A stretch of 64,000 nt of DNA from Rossellomorea marisflavi (lineage in GTDB: Bacteria > Bacillota > Bacilli > Bacillales > Bacillaceae_B), in assembly GCF_009806575.1 (NCBI RefSeq), contig NZ_CP047095.1, positions 2,112,001 to 2,176,000 of the forward strand, written 5' to 3'. The translations under genes were made by a program, and so were the position numbers. Under the pieces are notes generated by a model. That model did not search any database, had not been told where the DNA came from, and saw only the letters and a program-made list of their open reading frames with translations. Shown here piece by piece: positions 25,947 through 34,134 of the stretch. The first letter of the stretch is position 1. Each line of letters begins with the position of its first letter.

Positions 25947-26078
25947 GTGAAAGCACTTTGGAAACACGTAAGAAACCCGCTTTCCTCGAATCCAGATCCC
26001 CTGCGTGATCTGGAAAAGGCAAAGGAGATACCGAGGATGGCTAACTTCGGCTTTGCCACACGCCCTCTACGTTTCTAA
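25947..26078 (+). CDS. Unrecognised 43-residue basic protein
   Basis: GTG 25947 follows GGAGGAGGTGAT, a nearly full match to the 16S anti-SD, with a 6-base spacer. The 43 residues (MKALWKHVRNPLSSNPDPLR, then DLEKAKEIPRMANFGFATRPLRF) are basic and proline-containing with no membrane span. I know no family for it. It is isolated between a terminator and the sigma-K-type promoter of the amidase. Confidence 0.55.
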   Translation: MKALWKHVRNPLSSNPDPLRDLEKAKEIPRMANFGFATRPLRF

Positions 26079-26098
26079 ATGATTGGCAGCTTGTCCGA

Positions 26099-26126
26099 AC
26101 ATGCTGGTATAATCCTGCATATACTA
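26099..26126 (+). promoter_or_regulatory. Putative sigma-K promoter of the amidase
   Basis: AC (26099-26100), 17 bases and CATATACTA (26118-26126) match the sigma-K consensus AC-N16/17-CATANNNTA exactly. Confidence 0.6.
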
Positions 26127-26157
26127 TAGTAGCAACGATTAAAGGAGGATGTAACAA

Positions 26158-27603
26158 GTGAAGGTCATAATGATTGATCCCGGTCATGGTGGAAGCGATC
26201 CCGGGGCAAGCTATAAAGGCCATGAAGAGAAGTATTATAATCTGCTCATAGCTCATGGACTGAGAGATTTCCTGCTGAAACATTATCAGGTCAACGTGAT
26301 CATGACCCGTGAATCCGACCGGGAATTATCTTTAGAGGAAAGAAGCCGACTTGCCAATGCCAGAGGAGTTGATTTCTTTTTATCCATCCACCATAACGCA
26401 GGGGGTGGGACAGGGTTCGAAAGCTATATTTATGATGGAAGGGTATCAAATGATATGGTATCCCTCCAAGCCACCATCCACAATGAAATCGTCTCATCCA
26501 TCAACAAGCATAGTGTGGTGGACCGAGGAAAGAAGAGGGCGAACTTTCATGTACTGAGGGAAACAACCATGAACGCTCTATTAGTGGAGGTCCTATTCAT
26601 CGATCGTGATACCGATGTCGCTTTGATGCAGTCACCGGCGTTCAGATCAGATGTAGTCTCCGGATTAGGAAAGGGCGTTGCCAAAGCATTGGCGCTGCCT
26701 GATGCACAAAAGGCAACATTCAAAGTGATTGCGGGGTCCTTCAGCGATCGAAAAAATGCTGAAGAGAGGCTGGAAGAGCTTGCCGCTAGAAAAATCGATT
26801 CCTTCATCACGTCCTTACTACTTGATGGAAAAACATATTACCGGGTCCAGGCAGGGGCATTTGCCGATCGGCCAAATGCTGAAAACCTGGTTCAAACGTT
26901 GAAGGGATATAAGATCGATGCTTTCCTGGTCGTTGAAGGCGCAGTTTCATCCGTGCCTCCCGTATCTCCACCAAAGCCAACGAATACGCCAAAACCTAGC
27001 TCTCCGCCAACTTCCGCCCCAAAACCGACCCCTCCGCCACAATCTCCTTCAAAACCGGGGTATTCCATCCTGGGGGAAAGTATGTTGAAAGGTCATCAAC
27101 TTGATGAGTTTGCAAGGAAGGTGAACCCTGCAGCACCTCTTCTCGGAGCTTACTATGCCACTCTCGGAAGACTGTACGGTATACGGGGTGATGTGGCTTA
27201 TGCCCAAGCACTGCATGAAACGAACTTTTTCCGATTTACTGGACAAGTTAAAGCTTCGCAGAATAATTATGCCGGGATCGGGACGACTGGACCAGGTGCG
27301 GATGGCGCACAGTTCAGTACCCCTGAGGAAGGCGTCCACGCTCACCTTCAGCATCTATTCGCTTATGCGACCACATCCCCATTGCCGGGTAGTATTCCAC
27401 TCATCGATCCACGTTTTTCCCTTGTGAAAAGGGGGATCGCCCGAGACTGGACAGATCTAAACGGAAAATGGGCCGTGCCCGGGACCACTTATGGTCAAAT
27501 GATTTTGGCTCTGCATGAACGGAATCTAAGCGATTCCATAGCCTCGTCAAAGGCACAGATTTTATTGATGGAAGATGCGATGAAGCAGCTGATGAATAAG
27601 TAA
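26158..27603 (+). CDS. CwlC-like N-acetylmuramoyl-L-alanine amidase with SPOR and glucosaminidase domains
   Basis: 481 residues in four parts. Amidase_3 spans 1-178, with zinc ligands expected in DPGHGGSDPGA, the E of GHEEKYY, the H of SIHHNA and a catalytic E in LLVEVLF. Two SPOR-like repeats follow (FKVIAGSFSDRKNAEERLEE, YYRVQAGAFADRPNAENLVQ; about 183-262). A Pro/Ser/Thr linker comes next (263-300). The C-terminus (about 305-475) looks like a FlgJ/LytG-type glucosaminidase (YAQALHETNFFRF, NNYAGIGTTG). There is no signal peptide, as in CwlC, which lyses the mother-cell wall. The sigma-K promoter agrees. A second hydrolase domain on CwlC is less common. Confidence 0.88.
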   Translation: MKVIMIDPGHGGSDPGASYKGHEEKYYNLLIAHGLRDFLLKHYQVNVIMTRESDRELSLEERSRLANARGVDFFLSIHHNAGGGTGFESYIYDGRVSNDMVSLQATIHNEIVSSINKHSVVDRGKKRANFHVLRETTMNALLVEVLFIDRDTDVALMQSPAFRSDVVSGLGKGVAKALALPDAQKATFKVIAGSFSDRKNAEERLEELAARKIDSFITSLLLDGKTYYRVQAGAFADRPNAENLVQTLKGYKIDAFLVVEGAVSSVPPVSPPKPTNTPKPSSPPTSAPKPTPPPQSPSKPGYSILGESMLKGHQLDEFARKVNPAAPLLGAYYATLGRLYGIRGDVAYAQALHETNFFRFTGQVKASQNNYAGIGTTGPGADGAQFSTPEEGVHAHLQHLFAYATTSPLPGSIPLIDPRFSLVKRGIARDWTDLNGKWAVPGTTYGQMILALHERNLSDSIASSKAQILLMEDAMKQLMNK

Positions 27604-27609
27604 ATGCAT

Positions 27610-27882
27610 AAAGAGGCTCGTACAAAGGTGTTTTTGTCATAGTAAAACCCGCATTCATTTGCCTGCAATAAAGTAAATGAATGCGGGTTTTTAATTTGTT
27701 TCATGACCATTCCGATTTCATTGTTTTCAGTGGTTGATAGAGGTGCAAGACTAAGACTCCTGCGGGAAGTGTAGCTTTTGTGAGACCCGGCAGGCTCACG
27801 GGCTACACGCGGAATGCGAAGTCTTGCACGAGCGTATAAAGAATCTATAATGGAACCTTTTTAGTTTGTCCCAGCTTTTTTA
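27610..27882. repeat. Dispersed ~275-bp repeat with inverted ends, copy 2
   Basis: Same architecture as copy 1: AGAGGCTCGTACAAAG at the start, TTTGTCCCAGCTTTTTT at the end, a shared inner segment (GGGAAGTGTAGCTTTTGTGAG versus copy 1) and a hairpin at 27644-27692. Here the stem is AAACCCGCATTCATTT/AAATGAATGCGGGTTT. Both arms differ from copy 1, yet pairing is kept. It closes the amidase gene. Confidence 0.8.
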
Positions 27883-27890
27883 GAGGAAGA

Positions 27891-28640
27891 TTAATCGTCT
27901 TTCAACAGATGGTGGATCATTCTTTTATGATCATTGAAGAATTGCTGCATGATGCGGTAGTGTCCGACTTCTTCCAATTTCCTTTCCCTTACACCGTCTT
28001 CGCCAAGCTCGATGATGGTTGAGGAGGGATAGGCCATCAAGATAGGGGAGTGGGTGGCAATGATGAACTGAGATTTTTGATTGACGAGCTCATGGATCCT
28101 TGTCAGCATAGACATTTGTCGCAGTGGGGAAAGGGCAGCTTCCGGTTCATCCAGGATATAGACTCCGTGACCGCGGAAGCGATTCATGAATGTGGAGAAA
28201 AATGCTTCCCCATGGGACTGCTCATGAAGGGATTTGCCGCCATACGAATCGATGATCGGTGCGCCAAAAGGGTCTTCATCGAGTTTTGAAATCTGGGTGG
28301 CTACATTGTAAAAGCTCTCAGCACGTAGAAAATAGCCATCTGTGGGTTTTTTTGGACCACGGATGATGCGGAGATATTGATCAAGGTCACTGTGTGAATC
28401 ATACGTTGAAAACTGAAGGTGGAGGGAGCCTCCCTCAGGGTTGAATCCCATGGCAGCAGCTATTGATTCGAGAAGGGTTGATTTCCCCATGCCGTTTTCA
28501 CCGACAATAAAGGTCACATCACGGTCCAGGTTGATTTCGTCGAGGGTACGGATGCTCGGGATATTAAATGGGTATCGATCAAATGAGGGAACCTCTTCTC
28601 TTTTTAACATAATGCTTCTCAGATAGCTGAACGTATGCAT
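27891..28640 (-). CDS. AAA/ABC-type ATPase (AAA_21-like)
   Basis: 249 residues with an ABC/SMC-like nucleotide fold: Walker A GENGMGKST (about 48-56), signature-like SHGEAFF (about 142), Walker B YILDEPEAALSP (about 161-172) and the H-loop ATHSPI (about 195). There is no membrane domain and no partner permease nearby, so this is not a transporter subunit by context. Homologues are annotated only as predicted ATPases, some linked to OLD/RecF-type proteins. AAGGAGG precedes the ATG. Confidence 0.85.
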   Translation of the reverse strand: MHTFSYLRSIMLKREEVPSFDRYPFNIPSIRTLDEINLDRDVTFIVGENGMGKSTLLESIAAAMGFNPEGGSLHLQFSTYDSHSDLDQYLRIIRGPKKPTDGYFLRAESFYNVATQISKLDEDPFGAPIIDSYGGKSLHEQSHGEAFFSTFMNRFRGHGVYILDEPEAALSPLRQMSMLTRIHELVNQKSQFIIATHSPILMAYPSSTIIELGEDGVRERKLEEVGHYRIMQQFFNDHKRMIHHLLKDD

Positions 28641-28656
28641 AAAAACCTCCTTATAA

Positions 28657-28687
28657 TAAAAAAGGACATCACTTAAACATGATGCCC
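28657..28687 (-). terminator. Terminator of the small gene at 28696
   Basis: On the minus strand GGGCATCA/TGATGTCC with an 8-base loop is followed by TTTTTT. It also lies just upstream of the ATPase ribosome site. Confidence 0.8.
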
Positions 28688-28695
28688 ACTTGTTC

Positions 28696-28917
28696 TTATG
28701 AGGATGACGTCAGTTCCAGGATGATGGAAGTGAGGTCTTCGATGTCTGAATAGTAGGTTACAGAATGGGGACCAGTCTTCAGTAGAAACAGCTGCCCTTC
28801 CCTATCGAATGAAATGGAGATCTCTTTGGGTTCTTCACTCATGAAGGTATGAGTGATTTCACTTTCATCGAACTCCTTCATCGTTTTTAGAAGCTTGACT
28901 ACAACATCACGTGTCAT
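28696..28917 (-). CDS. Small YkuJ-like hypothetical protein
   Basis: 73 residues. The pattern SISFDREGQLFLLKTGPHSV, then YYSDIEDLTSIILELT resembles the DUF1797/YkuJ fold (alternating strands and a terminal D-x-V-x-I-E-I-x-E-L helix), but the match is weak. AAAGGGGGG before ATG 28917 selects the start (MTRDVVVKL) over an in-frame ATG at 28938. It has its own terminator, so it is separately expressed from the ATPase. Confidence 0.6.
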   Translation of the reverse strand: MTRDVVVKLLKTMKEFDESEITHTFMSEEPKEISISFDREGQLFLLKTGPHSVTYYSDIEDLTSIILELTSSS

Positions 28918-29079
28918 AGATTTCCCCCCTTTGATCACTAAAGGGATTGACTAAATACAGTCTCTTAGACCCAATGACTATCCTCAGTATAACAGAGATA
29001 TCCACAAAAAGAAACGCATGTTCTCTTGCGTATAGGGCTGGCCACCCGCACATATGATGGGAGAAAGGGGGAGGGGAAT

Positions 29080-30549
29080 ATGAATCAGTGGGGAATCAGA
29101 TCGGGGGCACGGTCTCCTGACTATCCTGACGACATGCTCGCTATCATAAAACGCGGGCTGCCGCGGGGAAAAGGGAAGAAAAAGATCTTGATCATCGGGG
29201 CAGGACTCAGTGGCCTAGTGTCAGCATCATTATTGAAGAAGGCTGGACATGATGTCACACTTTTGGAAGGTAATAATCGGCTCGGAGGCAGGGTGTATAC
29301 GAAACGTTCACCTTTTTCTAAGGGAAACTATCTTGATATGGGAGCCATGAGGATTCCGGATAACCATCGATTGGTGATGGAGTACATCCGTATGTTCAAC
29401 CTGCCGACCAATGCCTTTTTGAACACCACGCCATACGACAAGCTGTATGTGAATGGGGTCTATAAAACGGTTGAAGAATATGAGAACAATCCAGATGTTT
29501 TAGGGTTTCCACTGAACGAATCAGAAAAAGGCAAGACGGCGGAACAGCTTTTCCTGGAAACGACCAAACCGTTCATCGATGCTTATCAAAATGGAAGCAG
29601 GGAGGAGCGCAAACGCCTTATAGAGGAATTCTCAAATTACTCAATGGGCAGATTCCTGCGGGAAAGTCCCTACGGAAACCCCCTTTCTCTCAATGCCATC
29701 AGAATGATCAGCGTGCTCCTCGGGATAGAAGGATTCCCGGAGTTTTCGTTTGCCGACATTCTGACCGATATCATTTATCCAATCTTCAGGAAAGAAACGA
29801 AATTCAATCAGATCACAGGAGGAAATGATCGTCTTCCATATGCCTTCCAGGAAGAATTGAAAGAAAACCTGCTTATGAATCAACAGGTTTACCGGATCGT
29901 GCAGGGACCAGACGGCGTTGAAGTATATACACGTACCGGAGCACCTGGCGTCCACAGGGGGGATTTTGCCCTGGTGACCGTTCCTTTCACGGTTTTACAG
30001 ACGATTGACATTGAGCCCTATCAGTCTATTTCCTTTAAGAAGTGGCAGGCGATAACGGAATTGACCAATGTCCCTGCGGTCAAGGTTGGTATAGAGTTTA
30101 AAACCAGGTTCTGGGAGGAAATGAAGATCGGTAATATCATCTCAGATCTTCCGTCCCGGTTCACGTATGTGCCGAGTAACGGGATCGGCAGTGGCCGGCC
30201 AGGTGTCCTTCTGGCGAGCTACAGTTGGGGTCAGAATGCCCTTCTATTGAATAGCATGTCTAAAGAAGCTGTTCTTGCCAATGTTCTGAAAGATCTTGAA
30301 AAGTTTTATGGCCCCAGGGTCTACACGGAAATCAGCTCATATGCAGTATACAATTGGAGTGTCAATCCATTTTCGGCGGGCTGCTTTACGTTATTTACCC
30401 CTGGGCAGGAAACGGATATTGCTGATTATATCCAGCAACCTGAGGGAAGACTTCATTTTGCAGGGGAGCATACCTCATCCTTCCACGGATGGATGGAAGG
30501 GGCTATCGAATCTGGAATCAGGGCCGCTTACGAGTTGAATGCAAGATAG
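29080..30549 (+). CDS. FAD-dependent amine oxidase (L-amino-acid/monoamine oxidase type)
   Basis: A 489-residue flavoprotein. The dinucleotide-binding motif is IIGAGLSGLVSASLLKKAGH at about 36-55, followed by LLEGNNRLGGRVYT and DMGAMRIP. The C-terminal flavin motif is GRLHFAGEHTSSFHGWMEGA. Domain order matches bacterial L-amino-acid oxidases and monoamine oxidases; the substrate is not readable. No signal peptide. A long frame upstream of ATG 29080 is ignored because AAGGGGGAGGGG lies directly before it. Confidence 0.88.
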   Translation: MNQWGIRSGARSPDYPDDMLAIIKRGLPRGKGKKKILIIGAGLSGLVSASLLKKAGHDVTLLEGNNRLGGRVYTKRSPFSKGNYLDMGAMRIPDNHRLVMEYIRMFNLPTNAFLNTTPYDKLYVNGVYKTVEEYENNPDVLGFPLNESEKGKTAEQLFLETTKPFIDAYQNGSREERKRLIEEFSNYSMGRFLRESPYGNPLSLNAIRMISVLLGIEGFPEFSFADILTDIIYPIFRKETKFNQITGGNDRLPYAFQEELKENLLMNQQVYRIVQGPDGVEVYTRTGAPGVHRGDFALVTVPFTVLQTIDIEPYQSISFKKWQAITELTNVPAVKVGIEFKTRFWEEMKIGNIISDLPSRFTYVPSNGIGSGRPGVLLASYSWGQNALLLNSMSKEAVLANVLKDLEKFYGPRVYTEISSYAVYNWSVNPFSAGCFTLFTPGQETDIADYIQQPEGRLHFAGEHTSSFHGWMEGAIESGIRAAYELNAR

Positions 30550-30585
30550 CATACCCAAATCTATGAAAATAGGAGCTTATCCCAC

Positions 30586-30612
30586 ACCTTTTCCTATATG
30601 AAGCATACTCTA
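30586..30612 (+). promoter_or_regulatory. Putative sigma-K promoter of the basic coat-like gene
   Basis: AC (30586-30587), 16 bases and CATACTCTA (30604-30612) fit AC-N16/17-CATANNNTA exactly. Confidence 0.55.
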
Positions 30613-30650
30613 TCAAGTAAGGTATTTTAGTAGGAAAGGGGGAAAAATAA

Positions 30651-31040
30651 GTGGGAAATTACCAACACAACAGAAGAGTTTCACCTGATCGCGATAGAGA
30701 TCGTGATCGTGATCGTGATGAAGTCATCGTTAACCCTACTCAGCGCGTTGTGAATACCCGTACGAAAACGCGCACTGTTAAGAACATCCACCCGACTGAA
30801 ATCATCAACGTCAACCGTACCATTGTCCGTAATGAAAATTATTACCCTGTACGTACGAGGGAGGTCAACGAAACAGTGGTTGAAAACTACGACTGTGGAA
30901 GGGATATCAATCGTCCTGATTGCAGAAGGGTAAGTCCGGGAAGCGGATGGGTCCGTCCGGCAAATGATGATCGTGGTCGCAATGAATGTGGCAATCGCTG
31001 TGGAAACCGCAACCGCTGCTGTGGCTGCAGGTGGTTCTAG
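30651..31040 (+). CDS. Basic CotD-like spore coat protein
   Basis: 129 residues, very rich in R, N and D. It begins with a DR dipeptide repeat (five or so copies). The middle, KNIHPTEIINVNRTIVRNEN then YYPVRTREVNETVVENYDCG, follows the CotD spacing of H-P-T, N-V-N, Y-F-P and V-N. The tail is Cys/Gly/Arg-rich (NECGNRCGNRNRCCGCRWF). GTG 30651 follows AAAGGGGG. The sigma-K promoter upstream supports expression in the mother cell. It is a second, diverged member alongside the gene at 15761. Confidence 0.75.
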   Translation: MGNYQHNRRVSPDRDRDRDRDRDEVIVNPTQRVVNTRTKTRTVKNIHPTEIINVNRTIVRNENYYPVRTREVNETVVENYDCGRDINRPDCRRVSPGSGWVRPANDDRGRNECGNRCGNRNRCCGCRWF

Positions 31041-31043
31041 TAT

Positions 31044-31069
31044 AAAAGCATCCTTCGGGGTGCTTTTTT
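31044..31069 (+). terminator. Terminator of the basic coat-like gene
   Basis: AAAGCATCC/GGGTGCTTT with a TTCG tetraloop, then T run. Confidence 0.9.
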
Positions 31070-31149
31070 CCTTTGTGAGGAATAAAACCTTCTATTATCG
31101 ATTCATGGAGCATAGATTGAACTAGTAAAACTAAAAAATGGGAGATCTT

Positions 31150-32313
31150 ATGATGCCGAATTTTCCTAGAAACCGAAACAGTTTAGTTCCACTCGTCGCC
31201 GTCTCATTGAAAGCTATCATAAGGGTCGTCGTAATTGGAGTCATTGTGATGTATGCCTCCATCTGGCTTATTTCCACCATGGCCATCAAGCTGAAGGTCG
31301 ATAGCCTCCTGTATTCCTCTGTATCGGAAATGGTTCCGAAACAGACCTTCCTTATGCTCCTTTCACAGGAGATGACGGGATTGAGGATAGCCAATGAAGA
31401 TCAGCTCAATCATGATTTTGATTGGCTTGAAAGTGTCACGAATGTATCCCTATTGGATCCGAGGAGTTTATTTGGTAGGGAAATACCCGGGATTGAAAAT
31501 TATCATACCCATATAGCGGTAGCAGGTAAGGGAACAGATATTACAAATCTACCGTACGAATCACCAGCCCCAACCGATGAGCAGCTGACCAATCAGGAAG
31601 TGGACCAGGACCAGATCGACCAGGCGAATGACTCCAAGGACGACGGGGTAAAAGAAGTGGACAAGAAGTCTGTATTCATTTATCACTCCCACAGCTGGGA
31701 AGCATTCAGTCCACTCATTAAGAATAATCAATCGAGCGATCCGGCCAGCACGAACGAAAAAGTCAATGTCATCGCAGTCGGCGCCAAGCTGAAACAGGAA
31801 TTGGAGTCAAAAGGCATCGGGACCATCCAGGACAAAACCGATGTGAATCAGGCACTGAAAGAAAAGAGCTGGACCTATTATGAATCCTATAAATTATCAA
31901 GGGGTCTTGTCCAAGAAGCCATCGCCCAGGACGAAGATCTGAATTATATCATCGATGTACACCGGGACTCACAGCCTAAGAAAGTGACCACTAAAACCAT
32001 CAACGGGAAACCGTATGCCCGCCTTTTCTTTATCGTAGGGAAGGAAAATAAAAATTATGAAAAGAACCTGAAAATTGCCAGGGATCTTCACGCCAAGCTG
32101 GAAAAAGATTATCCGGGCATCAGCAGGGGGGTATTCGTCAAAACAAAGGCAGAGGGGAATGGCGTATACAATCAGGATCTGACCGAAAGGGCCCTGCTCC
32201 TTGAGTTCGGCGGGGTAGAGAATAACCTGGTGGAACTTTACAACTCTACAGAAGCTTTCGCTGAAATCTTTGCAGAATATTATCACAAAGATGCAATCGA
32301 AGTAAACAATTGA
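31150..32313 (+). CDS. SpoIIP-family sporulation amidase/endopeptidase
   Basis: 387 residues with an N-terminal membrane anchor (about 20-45), a linker rich in D, Q and E, and the SpoIIP domain. The conserved elements VFIYHSHSWEAFSP (about 175-188), DVHRDSQ, NGVYNQDL and LLEFGGVENN include the zinc-site His/Glu residues. SpoIIP cleaves peptidoglycan with SpoIID and SpoIIM during engulfment. The usual gpr neighbour is absent, so this may be a paralogue. GGAG five bases before ATG 31150 defines the start. CATAGATT upstream could be a sigma-E -10 element. Confidence 0.88.
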   Translation: MMPNFPRNRNSLVPLVAVSLKAIIRVVVIGVIVMYASIWLISTMAIKLKVDSLLYSSVSEMVPKQTFLMLLSQEMTGLRIANEDQLNHDFDWLESVTNVSLLDPRSLFGREIPGIENYHTHIAVAGKGTDITNLPYESPAPTDEQLTNQEVDQDQIDQANDSKDDGVKEVDKKSVFIYHSHSWEAFSPLIKNNQSSDPASTNEKVNVIAVGAKLKQELESKGIGTIQDKTDVNQALKEKSWTYYESYKLSRGLVQEAIAQDEDLNYIIDVHRDSQPKKVTTKTINGKPYARLFFIVGKENKNYEKNLKIARDLHAKLEKDYPGISRGVFVKTKAEGNGVYNQDLTERALLLEFGGVENNLVELYNSTEAFAEIFAEYYHKDAIEVNN

Positions 32314-32341
32314 ACGGGCCTCATGGGCTTGTTCTTTTTTT
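32312..32341 (+). terminator. Terminator of the spoIIP-like gene
   Basis: GAACGGGCC/GGCTTGTTC stem with two G-U pairs, then a run of seven T. Confidence 0.8.
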
Positions 32342-32421
32342 GGGAAGAAATAAAAAAGAATTGAAGAAAACACGAATAAGGAATATAATGGCGTAATATC
32401 AAAAAAGAGGAAGTGTGGAGG

Positions 32422-33195
32422 ATGAAGCAAAAGATTGCTGTCGAAGCCATTGCAGATAGTCTGAAAAAAGATGGCAGGGTGAAAAGCATTTATGTAAAGG
32501 GATCGATGGGGCGTGAAGAAGAAGATGAGTTTTCCGACGTGGACCTTTATTGCCTTGTCGAGGAACACGATCTGACGTCATTCCTTCAGGACCGGCTTCA
32601 ACACCTGGAAGCCTACGGGAAGCTCCTATTTCATGATGATTTGTTCATCATCGCCCCACAAATCATTGCAGTTTATGAAGACCTGCTTCATGTCGACCTC
32701 TTCACGGTCACGGAAAAGACATTCAAGCAGAAAGATTATTTCAAGGTCATCTATGACCCTGAAGGCAAGTTGAGCCCATTCGAGAGAAGTCAAAACCTTT
32801 TATTATCCGATGCCGAATTCAACGAATTCGCTGGTGACACCGGTTGGTTCCTATTCCAATACCTCAAAGCGATGAGAAGGGGAAACGATCTTTGGGCCGC
32901 GGAAATGCTGCAGCACACAATGAGGAATTTCTCCAGTGTGCTTTTGCAACGATACAAGCCTGAGAGGGCACAGCTCGGGTATAAATCCCTTGAGACGAGT
33001 CTTCCTGAGCAACTTGTCGGAAATGTGAAGAAAATCATGGGGCTCATAGGACCTTTCACTCATCAACAGGCTGCCAGTGAGATCCTGCGACTGATTGAAG
33101 CTGAGAGAGGATGGATCAGGTCAGAGTGGAAAGACGAACAAGGAAACCGACTGTTGGATACCATGCTCAGTACATTGGAAGGTATAAGAAAGTAG
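32422..33195 (+). CDS. Nucleotidyltransferase-domain protein (aminoglycoside adenylyltransferase-like)
   Basis: 257 residues. The polymerase-beta superfamily motif is VKGSMGREEEDEFSDVDLYC (GS-x9-D-x-D) at about 28-47. A third Asp lies in LLHVDLF (about 94). A helical C-terminal half follows, with WFLFQYLKAMRRGNDLWAAE. The architecture resembles AadK/ANT-type enzymes and other stand-alone nucleotidyltransferases; resistance function is not implied. ATG 32422 fits GAGGA about nine bases upstream. An in-frame GTG lies at 32413. Confidence 0.8.
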   Translation: MKQKIAVEAIADSLKKDGRVKSIYVKGSMGREEEDEFSDVDLYCLVEEHDLTSFLQDRLQHLEAYGKLLFHDDLFIIAPQIIAVYEDLLHVDLFTVTEKTFKQKDYFKVIYDPEGKLSPFERSQNLLLSDAEFNEFAGDTGWFLFQYLKAMRRGNDLWAAEMLQHTMRNFSSVLLQRYKPERAQLGYKSLETSLPEQLVGNVKKIMGLIGPFTHQQAASEILRLIEAERGWIRSEWKDEQGNRLLDTMLSTLEGIRK

Positions 33196-33252
33196 GAAGT
33201 CTGATACATAATCCGTTCTTTCCTGCAAACCCTAAAGGCAGGAGGGATGTTC

Positions 33253-33687
33253 TTGAAGTATGTTTCAGCTTTTCTATTAAAACTGGTCGTCACATTCCTG
33301 ATCCTCTACACGGTGTTGGCAGGGATTCAAAATTTAACTATGGGATCCATCATTGCATTGACTGGTGTACTCGTCCTGATCGGTTATCTCCTCGGTGATT
33401 TGTACCTGCTGCCAAGAACAACGAACGGTTGGGCAGTGCTTGCAGACTTTGGTTTGAGCTCCATCGTGGTTTATTTTCTCAGTTCGGCCATGGTGACTGG
33501 TTCTCAAACCTTTCTTGTAAGGTCTTTTGTGGCGGCAGTGGCAGTGAGCTCATTCGAGTGGTTTTTTCACCGTCATCTCAGGAAAAATGTGTTTTCGCCC
33601 GAGTCCTCTGTCCCCGTTTATCGTCAGGATTATCAAACCGAAGCATCAGAAGAATTTCAACCTGACCTCGAGAGGGATGAAAGATAA
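33253..33687 (+). CDS. DUF2512/YndM-like four-helix membrane protein
   Basis: 144 residues with four membrane segments (about 4-24, 31-50, 60-82, 88-108) and a soluble acidic tail. KYVSAFLLKLVVTFLILY and GDLYLLPRTTNGWAVLADFG match the YndM/DUF2512 family of bacillar membrane proteins of unknown function. The ATG at 33247 abuts the ribosome site; TTG 33253, seven bases after GGAGG, is preferred. It ends at a bidirectional terminator. Confidence 0.85.
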   Translation: MKYVSAFLLKLVVTFLILYTVLAGIQNLTMGSIIALTGVLVLIGYLLGDLYLLPRTTNGWAVLADFGLSSIVVYFLSSAMVTGSQTFLVRSFVAAVAVSSFEWFFHRHLRKNVFSPESSVPVYRQDYQTEASEEFQPDLERDER

Positions 33688-33717
33688 AAGGACGGTATGC
33701 TTCCATACCGTCCTTTT
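33686..33717. terminator. Bidirectional terminator
   Basis: A perfect 14-bp stem AAAAGGACGGTATG/CATACCGTCCTTTT with CTTC loop, between convergent genes. Confidence 0.92.
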
Positions 33718-33724
33718 CAATGAC

Positions 33725-33976
33725 TCAGCGGGAATCTCCAGTCTTGTTGAATGTCATGGAAAACTGTCTTACCACTGCATGAACCTCACTGATTTTTTCC
33801 TCCTCAAGTAATGCCGTGATCCTTGGGAGGAAGGAGTGGACGTCTTCATTTGAGAAGGTCCCATTCTGCTGTTTTTTGAAGTTCTCCATTAAAATTTCTT
33901 TAGCCTCTTCTTCCTTGCCCTCTTGAACCCTTTGTAAAATGAAAGATAGAAACTTTTCTTGTCCTTGTGGATCCAT
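33725..33976 (-). CDS. Small helical hypothetical protein
   Basis: 83 residues, charged and mostly helical (EKFLSFILQRVQEGKEEEAK, then EILMENFKKQQ and a C-terminal helix). No cysteine, no membrane segment. I do not recognise the family. CAAGGAGG lies eight bases before the ATG, and a terminator follows the stop, so it is a real transcription unit. Confidence 0.65.
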   Translation of the reverse strand: MDPQGQEKFLSFILQRVQEGKEEEAKEILMENFKKQQNGTFSNEDVHSFLPRITALLEEEKISEVHAVVRQFSMTFNKTGDSR

Positions 33977-34134
33977 TCCGCGTCCTCCTTGAATTCATCA
34001 TGGTCATCTTTTTCATCGTACCAGCTGCCTTGCCTATTTTCCAGAGAGTTGCCCATAAAAATTAGTAGTTGTAAAATGGCGGATTTCCACTATAATTAGT
34101 ACCAGGTATTAAAACTAGATGATGGGGTGATTTC

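Noticed and set aside
32422-33195. Aminoglycoside resistance gene
   Set aside because: Only the general nucleotidyltransferase motif is visible; nothing specifies an aminoglycoside substrate.
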